NCBI GenBank assembly: GCA_011526395.1
Contig: WTHW01000038.1
Coordinates: forward strand, 1 to 5,205
DNA from: Alphaproteobacteria bacterium
Lineage (GTDB): Bacteria > Pseudomonadota > Alphaproteobacteria > Puniceispirillales > Puniceispirillaceae
Direction of reading: 5' to 3'
Length of the DNA: 5,205 bases
In this document: piece by piece, positions 1-5,205 of the stretch
How positions within the stretch are numbered: position 1 is the stretch's first letter
Layout: each line of letters starts with the position of its first letter
The notes under the pieces: model-generated
Told to the model about the DNA's origin: nothing
Seen by the model: only the letters and a program-made list of their open reading frames with translations
Database searches by the model: none
Position numbers and translations under genes: made by a program

Positions 1-293
1 GTACTGTGACACGTCACTATCGCCAGCATCAGCAGGGCAAAGAAACGTCAACAAACCCGATTGCTTCTATTTTTGCATGGACAAGAGGCTTGACATACCG
101 TGCTCGTTTTGATGACACGCCGGAAGTTGAAACTTTTGCTAAGACACTTGAAGAGGTATGTGTGAAAACAGTTGAGCGTGGACAAATGACAAAAGACCTA
201 GCGCTTCTTGTTGGCTCGGACCAGCCTTACCTTACGACAGATCAATTCCTTGACGCTCTTGACCAAAATCTACAAGCGGCAATGGCAAAATAA
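1..293 (+). CDS. icd: NADP-dependent isocitrate dehydrogenase, C-terminal part (5' end outside window)
   Basis: This is the last 96 codons of isocitrate dehydrogenase, the cytoplasmic TCA-cycle enzyme that oxidatively decarboxylates isocitrate to 2-oxoglutarate with NADP+. The frame is already open at base 3 and ends with TAA at 291-293. The first visible residues, TVTRHYRQHQ, followed by GKETSTNPIASIFAWTRGL, are the signature of the IDH1/IDH2-like homodimeric subfamily. In human IDH1 the equivalent Arg-His pair and the Asn of STNP contact NADP, so the cofactor-binding part of this segment is intact. The tail (MTKDLALLVGS, then FLDALDQNL) also matches the family C-terminus. The GTG at base 6 is an internal Val codon, not a start. 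The gene converges on alaS, with a shared terminator in the 55-base gap. Identification is secure; the N-terminal part and promoter cannot be seen. Confidence 0.96.
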   Translation, partial: TVTRHYRQHQQGKETSTNPIASIFAWTRGLTYRARFDDTPEVETFAKTLEEVCVKTVERGQMTKDLALLVGSDQPYLTTDQFLDALDQNLQAAMAK

Positions 294-310
294 AAATTCT
301 GTAACGGAAC

Positions 311-340
311 AAAAAGGCGCCTTTAAGGCGCCTTTTTTAA
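311..340. terminator. Bidirectional rho-independent terminator between icd and alaS
   Basis: A perfect hairpin with GGCGCC arms at 316-321 and 327-332 and the 5-base loop TTTAA lies 17 bases after the icd stop. Five A's precede it and six T's follow it, so the stem can extend to 11 bp. RNA from either strand ends in a U-run after the stem. This fits termination of both icd (+) and alaS (-), whose stop codons flank it. Confidence 0.92.
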
Positions 341-348
341 TCTGCAAT

Positions 349-2994
349 CTAAGCCTTTAAGGCTGTTCGGATGGCGTCTATTGCCTCATCAGCCTTATCA
401 CCATCTGGGCCACCAGCCTGCGCCATATCAGCGCGGCCGCCGCCGCCTTTACCACCTAGCGCTTCAGAACCAATACGAACAAGACTTACAGCATCAAATG
501 TTGAAGTGGCATCCTTGCTTACAGATACTACGATGGATGCTTTACCCTCATTACGTGCAATAAGCACAATGACAAGTGAGTCAGAAGCTGATTTCATTTC
601 ATCAGCAAGCGGTTTCAAATCTTTGGCAGGCACATCGTCAAGAACTTTGCCAATAAAGCTTATATTGCCAATAACCTCAGCTTCTTGCTTGTTAACGCCC
701 CCACCAGTTGCCACCTTACGGCGCAAGTCACTAACCTCTTTATCAAGCTTTTTACGCTCCTCAAGCAGGCTTGCCACTCGCTCTGACACTTGTTCTGGAG
801 ATGCTTTTAAGAGGTTTGCAATATTTACTAGTTGTGTATTGCGTGCATCTATCCACTGACGGGCTCCAGTTTGTGTCACTGCTTCAATACGGCGCACACC
901 GCCTGCGACTGCGCTTTCAGAAACGATTTTTAGCAAGGCTATCTCACCTGTACGGCTAACGTGTGTTCCGCCGCAAAGCTCAACAGACCAAGCGGCGCGC
1001 CCCTCAATATCCGTTTCGCCGCCCATAGATACAACGCGCACCTCATCACCATATTTTTCACCAAAAAGCGCTAAAGCGCCTTCTTTAATAGCTTCATCTG
1101 GTGTCATTAACCTTGTTGTAACTTCATTATTCATCAAGATACGTTTGTTAACAATCTCCTCAACTTCGGACAACTCAGGAGCTGACACTGCTTTTTGATG
1201 AGAAAAATCAAAACGTAGTCTGTCTGGCCCAACATGAGAGCCCTTTTGCGCCACATGTGTTCCTAACACTTCGCGCAATGCCTCATGTAAGAGATGTGTT
1301 GCGCTATGATTTGCTTTGGTCATGGCGCGTCTATTGCTATCGATAACAAGTGATAGGCCATCACCAACTGATAATGTGCCGGAAGTGATTGTTGCGTGAT
1401 GTCTAAATAAACCAGATGAGGTTTTTGTGGTATCAGTGATATCAGCGCTGCCAGCCTCGCTAGTTACGGTGCCAATATCACCAACTTGACCGCCAGACTC
1501 ACCATAAAAACAAGTTTGATTTGTGATGAGTTCAACCTCATCACCCTGATTAGCCTTATCGACTATGGCACCTTCTTTAACGATTGCCTTAATCTCAGCT
1601 TCTGTTTCCTCTCTGGTGTAACCTAGAAATTCAGTGCTTCCGACTTTGTCAGTTAATTCATGATAAACAGCTTGTTCTGCTGTGCCGCCAGAGCCGCTCC
1701 AAGCGGCACGTGCTGCTGCTTTTTGCGCTGCCATTGCCTCATCAAACCCAGCTTGGTCTACATCCCAACCATATCCTCGTAGGAAATCTTGGGTAAGATC
1801 TAGCGGAAATCCGTAAGTGTCATATAAACGGAATGCCTTCTCGCCAGATAAAGTGCCGCCAGATGCTTTGCCCTCTACTTCATCATTCAAGATTTTAATG
1901 CCGCGCCCCACAGTCTCTTTAAATCTTGTTTCTTCAAGTTTTAGCGTCTCAGAAATGAGAGATTGTGCCCGAACCAACTCGGGGAAATGACCGCCCATTT
2001 CAGTCACAAGTGATGGCACCAACTCATGCATAACAGGATCACTGCACCCCATCTGATGCAAATGTCGCATGGCGCGTCTCATGATACGACGCAACACATA
2101 ACCACGACCTTCATTAGATGGCAAAACACCGTCTGCAATAAGGAAGCCAGCAGACCGCAAATGATCAGCTACCACACGATGAGATGTCTGAAACTCACCA
2201 TCAGGATCTGTCGAGGAGGCGTGCGCAGAACTCTCAATCAACGCCCTCATTAAGTCGATGTCATAATTGTCGTGCTTGCCTTGTAGAACAGCCGCTATAC
2301 GCTCAAGCCCCATTCCTGTATCGATAGATGGCTTCGGCAGATTTAAACGCTCAGTTTCAGTCTGCTCATACTGCATAAAGACCAAATTCCAAATTTCAAT
2401 AAATCTATCACCCTCTTCATCAGGAGAACCAGGAGGCCCGCCAGCAATGTCGGTGCCATGGTCATAGAAGATTTCAGAACATGGGCCGCAAGGACCTGTA
2501 TCGCCCATCGACCAGAAATTATCTGAGGTCGCAATACGAATGATACGATCATCACCGATGCCAGCAATTTTTCGCCATAATGAAGCTGCTTCTTCATCCT
2601 CGTGATAAACAGTCACCAGCAACTTATCTTTATTCAGCCCAAAATCACCTGTTATCAGGTTCCAAGCATTTGATATCGCTTCTTCTTTAAAATAATCACC
2701 AAATGAGAAATTACCCAACATTTCAAAAAATGTGTGATGACGTGCGGTATACCCTACATTTTCCAAATCATTATGCTTGCCGCCAGCTCGTACACATTTT
2801 TGGGATGTAACAGCGCGGCTGTAATCACGCTTTTCCAAGCCTGTGAAAACGTTCTTAAACTGCACCATACCAGCATTTGTGAACATCAATGTCGGATCAT
2901 TTTGTGGAACAAGAGGGCTTGATGCAATTTCTGCATGTCCCTCTTTTACAAAGTAATCCAAAAAAGCTGATCTGATATCTTTTACGCTTGTCAT
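349..2994 (-). CDS. alaS: Alanyl-tRNA synthetase
   Basis: This class II synthetase charges tRNA-Ala with alanine in the cytoplasm and hydrolyses mischarged Ser- and Gly-tRNA-Ala. The 881 residues are the full family length. The N-terminal catalytic domain (about 1-240) shows the AGGKHNDLENVG stretch and the motif 2 region (RHHTFFEMLGNFSFGDYF, 85-102), CGPCSE at 169-174, and motif 3 GMGLERIAAV at 227-236. The tRNA-recognition region follows to about 450. The editing domain carries HSATH (H563, H567) and CGGTH (C674, H678), the four predicted zinc ligands, all present. A coiled-coil-like stretch at about 740-760 leads to the C-Ala domain with the glycine-rich GGGGRADMAQAGG (850-862). The ATG at 2992-2994 gives the usual family N-terminus (IRSAFLDYF at 7-15). 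Its Shine-Dalgarno is weak (only AAGA, four bases from the ATG). The stop is TAG. The gene lies 189 bases downstream of recA, beyond the recA terminator, so it probably has its own promoter, although I see no convincing one. Confidence 0.98.
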   Translation of the reverse strand: MTSVKDIRSAFLDYFVKEGHAEIASSPLVPQNDPTLMFTNAGMVQFKNVFTGLEKRDYSRAVTSQKCVRAGGKHNDLENVGYTARHHTFFEMLGNFSFGDYFKEEAISNAWNLITGDFGLNKDKLLVTVYHEDEEAASLWRKIAGIGDDRIIRIATSDNFWSMGDTGPCGPCSEIFYDHGTDIAGGPPGSPDEEGDRFIEIWNLVFMQYEQTETERLNLPKPSIDTGMGLERIAAVLQGKHDNYDIDLMRALIESSAHASSTDPDGEFQTSHRVVADHLRSAGFLIADGVLPSNEGRGYVLRRIMRRAMRHLHQMGCSDPVMHELVPSLVTEMGGHFPELVRAQSLISETLKLEETRFKETVGRGIKILNDEVEGKASGGTLSGEKAFRLYDTYGFPLDLTQDFLRGYGWDVDQAGFDEAMAAQKAAARAAWSGSGGTAEQAVYHELTDKVGSTEFLGYTREETEAEIKAIVKEGAIVDKANQGDEVELITNQTCFYGESGGQVGDIGTVTSEAGSADITDTTKTSSGLFRHHATITSGTLSVGDGLSLVIDSNRRAMTKANHSATHLLHEALREVLGTHVAQKGSHVGPDRLRFDFSHQKAVSAPELSEVEEIVNKRILMNNEVTTRLMTPDEAIKEGALALFGEKYGDEVRVVSMGGETDIEGRAAWSVELCGGTHVSRTGEIALLKIVSESAVAGGVRRIEAVTQTGARQWIDARNTQLVNIANLLKASPEQVSERVASLLEERKKLDKEVSDLRRKVATGGGVNKQEAEVIGNISFIGKVLDDVPAKDLKPLADEMKSASDSLVIVLIARNEGKASIVVSVSKDATSTFDAVSLVRIGSEALGGKGGGGRADMAQAGGPDGDKADEAIDAIRTALKA

Positions 2995-3112
2995 AATGTC
3001 TTATGGTCTTTCGTTAAGGTGTCTGATTCACATATCGATAATAGCTTTCATTTGTAAATCAAACAGCAACCAAAATCCACCCTTGACTAGCCACTTCTAG
3101 GGGAAAGCAAAG
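2995..3112 (-). other. alaS leader region
   Basis: This is the non-coding stretch between the recA terminator and the alaS ATG, which should contain the alaS promoter. Reading the minus strand, the best sigma70-like arrangement I can find is TTGATT followed 16 bases later by TATCGA, near 3025-3065, which is poor at both boxes. No T-box, riboswitch or tRNA-like fold is evident. A single GANTC site (a possible CcrM methylation target) lies at 3025-3029. Calling this a promoter region rests on position, not motif quality. Confidence 0.35.
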
Positions 3113-3146
3113 AAAAACCCCCACGTAATAAAACATGAGGGTTTTT
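3113..3146 (-). terminator. Rho-independent terminator of recA
   Basis: Two 14-base arms (3113-3126 and 3133-3146) enclose the 6-base loop 3127-3132. Read as minus-strand RNA, all 14 positions pair, two of them as G-U wobbles, and the stem ends in a U-run. As plus-strand RNA the same two positions are C-A mismatches. The structure is therefore built for the minus strand. It begins 37 bases past the recA stop, which identifies it as the recA terminator and separates recA from alaS. Confidence 0.9.
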
Positions 3147-3183
3147 TGAAAGAAATGAATACCAAACGAAAGGTTTTTACACG

Positions 3184-4257
3184 CTAGCCGTCTGCTTCAG
3201 GATCTTCAGCAATCGTAGCATCCATCATTTGATCTTGAACCAAACCAGCATTTTGACGAATTGCGGTTTCAATCTCATCAGCAACAGATGGATTTTCTAG
3301 CAAGAAGTTTTTCGAATTCTCTCGTCCCTGCCCGATGCGTTGACCATTATAAGAGAACCAAGCACCTGCTTTTTCTACCAAGCCAGCCGCTACCCCTAAA
3401 TCTAGCAACTCACCATTTTTGGAGATACCCTTACCATACATGATATCGAATTCAACAGTGCGGAATGGCGCGGCAACTTTATTTTTAACAACCTTAACAC
3501 GTGTTTGGTTGCCAACAACTTCATCTCTGTCTTTGATAGCGCCAATACGACGGATATCAAGACGCACAGACGCGTAAAACTTAAGAGCGTTACCACCTGT
3601 TGTTGTCTCTGGGTTACCAAACATAACACCAATTTTCAGGCGAATTTGGTTGATAAAGATAACAAGACAGTTTGAGCGCGAAATTGATGACGTCAATTTA
3701 CGAAGCGCCTGACTCATCAAACGTGCTTGCAAACCAACATGCGTATCACCCATTTCACCTTCAAGTTCAGCACGTGGCACGAGAGCGGCAACCGAATCCA
3801 CTACCAGCACATCAATAGCGCCTGAACGCACCAATGTATCAGCAATTTCAAGCGCTTGCTCACCTGCATCAGGCTGAGATATGAGAAGTTCGTCTAAATC
3901 AACGCCAAGCTTTTTCGCATAGATGGGATCAAGCGCATGTTCAGCATCAACAAACGCACAATTACCGCCCTGCTTTTGCGCTTCTGCAACAGCATGCAGG
4001 GCAAGTGTGGTTTTACCAGATGATTCTGGCCCATAAACCTCAATGATTCGGCCTTTTGGAAAACCACCAATACCAAGCGCGATATCCAACCCTAGTGAGC
4101 CTGTTGAAATAGCTTGCACATCAACCACAGACTCGCGTTGGCCAAGCTTCATCACTGAACCTTTACCAAACGCTTTCTCAATTTGGCCAATTGCCGCTTC
4201 TAGCGCTTTATTTTTATCTTCATTGTTCATTTTTAAATCCACAATTTGTGCTGACAT
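3184..4257 (-). CDS. recA: RecA recombinase
   Basis: RecA forms ATP-dependent filaments on single-stranded DNA, carries out homologous pairing and strand exchange, and stimulates LexA self-cleavage in the SOS response. The 357 residues are a normal length. Walker A is GPESSGKT (76-83, with K82), the catalytic Glu is E106 in FVDAEHALDP, and Walker B ends at D154 in IDVLVVDSVAALVP. Loop L1 lies in EGEMGDTHVGLQARL (166-180), Q204 is the ATP sensor residue in INQIR, and loop L2 includes NPETTTGGNALKFYAS (215-230). All key residues sit 10 positions later than in E. coli RecA. The N-terminus is therefore 10 residues longer, and M10 (codon at 4228-4230) is an alternative start. The upstream ATG at 4255-4257 is preferred because GGAGG precedes it by six bases. 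The C-terminus is acidic (EDPEADG), as is usual for RecA. The stop is TAG. No recX follows; alaS does. Confidence 0.99.
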   Translation of the reverse strand: MSAQIVDLKMNNEDKNKALEAAIGQIEKAFGKGSVMKLGQRESVVDVQAISTGSLGLDIALGIGGFPKGRIIEVYGPESSGKTTLALHAVAEAQKQGGNCAFVDAEHALDPIYAKKLGVDLDELLISQPDAGEQALEIADTLVRSGAIDVLVVDSVAALVPRAELEGEMGDTHVGLQARLMSQALRKLTSSISRSNCLVIFINQIRLKIGVMFGNPETTTGGNALKFYASVRLDIRRIGAIKDRDEVVGNQTRVKVVKNKVAAPFRTVEFDIMYGKGISKNGELLDLGVAAGLVEKAGAWFSYNGQRIGQGRENSKNFLLENPSVADEIETAIRQNAGLVQDQMMDATIAEDPEADG

Positions 4258-4263
4258 GTTGAG

Positions 4264-4268
4264 CCTCC
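4264..4268 (-). promoter_or_regulatory. recA Shine-Dalgarno (decides the start)
   Basis: On the minus strand GGAGG stands six bases before the ATG at 4255-4257, within TGGAGGCTCAAC. This is close to the ideal site. It favours this start over the internal Met at codon 10, which has no comparable site. It is by far the strongest ribosome-binding site in the window, in keeping with the abundance of RecA. Confidence 0.85.
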
Positions 4269-4342
4269 ATCATGCATTATCTTTCTCAACTGTCTAGTAT
4301 GAAGCACGCTTTCTATTCACTAATTCTTTTCAAGGTCTCTGC

Positions 4343-4371
4343 TTTAAATTCTGCGCAAAAAACCAAGTCAC
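4343..4371 (-). promoter_or_regulatory. Candidate recA promoter, proximal
   Basis: On the minus strand GTGACT (4366-4371) and TTTAAA (4343-4348) are separated by exactly 17 bases. Each matches 4 of 6 positions of the sigma70 consensus. Transcription would start around 4336, giving a leader of about 80 bases. The call rests on motif and spacing only, and it competes with the distal candidate. Confidence 0.3.
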
Positions 4372-4386
4372 ACTAAAATTCGAAAG

Positions 4387-4416
4387 ATTATTTTTGATCT
4401 ATATTTGTTCTAACAA
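4387..4416 (-). promoter_or_regulatory. Candidate recA promoter, distal, overlapping a LexA-like site
   Basis: On the minus strand TTGTTA (4411-4416, 4 of 6 to the -35 consensus) and AATAAT (4387-4392, 5 of 6 to the -10) are separated by 18 bases. The spacer contains GAAC-N7-GATC (4396-4410). This is one base away from GAAC-N7-GAAC, the LexA operator known in alphaproteobacteria. An operator between the -35 and -10 boxes would suit SOS repression of recA. The region is AT-rich, so chance matches are likely. Confidence 0.35.
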
Positions 4417-4457
4417 TGTCATGTAATGCTACAAAGATCAAGTTTTATTCACTTTTT

Positions 4458-4496
4458 GTTCTTTTTTCTTGATTTCGAGAAGAAAGAAACAAGAAC
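4458..4496. repeat. Imperfect 13-bp inverted repeat between the kinase-like gene and recA
   Basis: GTTCTTTTTTCTT at 4458-4470 pairs with AAGAAACAAGAAC at 4484-4496 at 12 of 13 positions, across a 13-base loop. The arms are almost pure pyrimidine and pure purine. It begins 11 bases downstream of the kinase-like gene's stop. Neither strand shows a T-run directly after the stem, so it is not a standard rho-independent terminator. It could be a weak RNA 3'-end structure or a protein-binding site; the arms end in GTTC and GAAC. Confidence 0.4.
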
Positions 4497-4506
4497 AGGC
4501 AGGCTT

Positions 4507-5205
4507 TTAATCAACTGACAACACAGGCAAAGTTATAATGAAACGCACGCCAGCTTTAAAAGCTTTATCATAAATGATTTTGCCACCAATGCCCTCCACA
4601 CACTCTTTTGCACTAGCAAGCCCATGACCAACTGGCACATGTGAAGATTTCTTTTTTTTACTAGAAACATCACGTTCAAATAAGTGGTTTTCGATTTCCG
4701 AGGGTATCGAGAACCCATTATCTTCTACTATTAACAAGACGTTGTGATTGTCCTGACCAAGTGTCACACTTACACATAATTTGTAAGAATTTTGAGGAGC
4801 TGATAAATGCGCCTCTCCGCTATTTCGGACTATATTATGCAAACATCGCGATAACGCCAGCTCATCAATAAACACACAACCATCAAAGCCGTTATTTATA
4901 ATTGAAATAGATGCATTTGGTGTCAATAAAAGCTGCCATTCTTTTGATTTTGACTCTAAAAATGCGATGAATTTCGCATTATTATAGATCTCCAAATTTT
5001 TTGGCTTCGCCTTCCTTTGCGGTAGCACTTGGTAAAGCTCACCTAACATGTCTATTAATTGCGAGACATTATCTCGCAAGATAACACCTGGCTCATTAAC
5101 TGCAATCGCTTGAGCCGCTTCATCAGTACCGGTGGATAGGCTGGCTTTAGAATCACAACTCTCGCTTAATATCGAGATCAACATCACACAATTATTTATA
5201 TCTGT
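4507..5205 (-). CDS. Histidine-kinase-like protein, C-terminal part (5' end outside window)
   Basis: The frame is open to the window edge, giving 232 visible residues, and ends with TAA at 4507-4509. Residues here are numbered from the edge. The C-terminal half is a GHKL/HATPase_c domain. It has an N-box (N124 and N128 in HNIVRNSGEA), a G1 box DNGFSIP (D162, G164, with S166 where the second Gly usually stands), an F-box LFER (F176), and a G2 box GHGLASAKE (G193, G195) followed by GIGGKI. The first residues, TDINNCVMLIS, resemble the H-box of HDxNN-type kinases such as the CckA group, but with Thr in the phospho-His position. The intervening helices, including LYQVLPQRKAKPKNLEI, fit a dimerisation domain. 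No receiver domain follows. The GTG/ATG codons at 5182-5187 are probably internal. It may be a hybrid or PAS-type sensor kinase or a pseudokinase; signal and partner are unknown. No intrinsic terminator separates it from recA. Confidence 0.75.
   Translation of the reverse strand, partial: TDINNCVMLISILSESCDSKASLSTGTDEAAQAIAVNEPGVILRDNVSQLIDMLGELYQVLPQRKAKPKNLEIYNNAKFIAFLESKSKEWQLLLTPNASISIINNGFDGCVFIDELALSRCLHNIVRNSGEAHLSAPQNSYKLCVSVTLGQDNHNVLLIVEDNGFSIPSEIENHLFERDVSSKKKKSSHVPVGHGLASAKECVEGIGGKIIYDKAFKAGVRFIITLPVLSVD

Noticed and set aside
371..859. A 162-codon open frame on the plus strand, antisense to the 3' part of alaS.
   Set aside because: It is the complement of the well-supported alaS reading frame, has a low-complexity Ser/Ala/Pro-rich composition, and matches no family I recognise.
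3025..3029. A GANTC (CcrM) site upstream of alaS as evidence of cell-cycle control.
   Set aside because: GANTC also occurs within the recA and alaS coding regions here, so a single intergenic site is not enriched.
3089..3103. CTAG-rich short inverted repeat upstream of alaS as a possible regulatory hairpin or attachment site.
   Set aside because: Only four bases pair cleanly on each side and the flanks need bulges, which is within chance for a stretch of this length.
4043..4297. An 84-codon plus-strand open frame antisense to the recA start region.
   Set aside because: It lies almost entirely over the recA N-terminal codons, has no ribosome-binding site of note, and encodes no recognisable domain.
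5182..5187. The GTG/ATG pair as the start of a complete 225-226-residue kinase-like protein.
   Set aside because: The frame stays open to the window edge, the upstream codons TDINNC continue an H-box-like helix, and no Shine-Dalgarno sequence precedes these codons. They are most likely internal.
1..5205. Search for mobile elements, CRISPR arrays, tRNA/rRNA genes or a defence/biosynthetic system.
   Set aside because: No terminal repeats, spaced direct repeats, cloverleaf or transposase/integrase-like proteins are visible. About 90 percent of the window is conserved core genes.

Overview
The window looks like an ordinary chromosomal segment of an alphaproteobacterium with moderate-to-low GC (mid-40s percent by eye). 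The evidence is the block recA-alaS-icd, an arrangement found in many alphaproteobacteria, together with an IDH1-type (eukaryote-like, homodimeric) NADP isocitrate dehydrogenase and alphaproteobacterial-looking RecA and AlaS proteins. A marine, AT-shifted lineage is possible, but I cannot place it further from this sequence.

Layout. Bases 1-293 (+) hold the 3' end of icd. Bases 294-348 are the gap between two convergent genes and contain a compact GC-rich hairpin flanked by A and T runs, readable as a terminator in both directions. Bases 349-2994 (-) are a complete alaS (alanyl-tRNA synthetase, 881 aa). Bases 2995-3183 are the alaS leader plus a strong recA terminator. Bases 3184-4257 (-) are a complete recA (357 aa) with a near-ideal Shine-Dalgarno sequence. 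Bases 4258-4506 are a 249-base AT-rich region with candidate recA promoters, a near-consensus LexA-like half-site pair and an AT-rich imperfect inverted repeat. Bases 4507-5205 (-) are the C-terminal part of a histidine-kinase-like protein that runs off the window.

How the genes fit together. The three minus-strand genes point the same way (kinase, recA, alaS), but recA has its own terminator and upstream region, so recA and alaS are probably separate transcription units. The genes serve DNA recombination/repair and SOS (recA), translation (alaS), the TCA cycle (icd) and signalling (the kinase). They are neighbours rather than a pathway.

I found no mobile element, CRISPR array, tRNA or rRNA, and no convincing new system. 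The points most worth a second look are the kinase-like protein, whose H-box-like segment reads T where the phospho-acceptor His is expected, and the recA upstream region.
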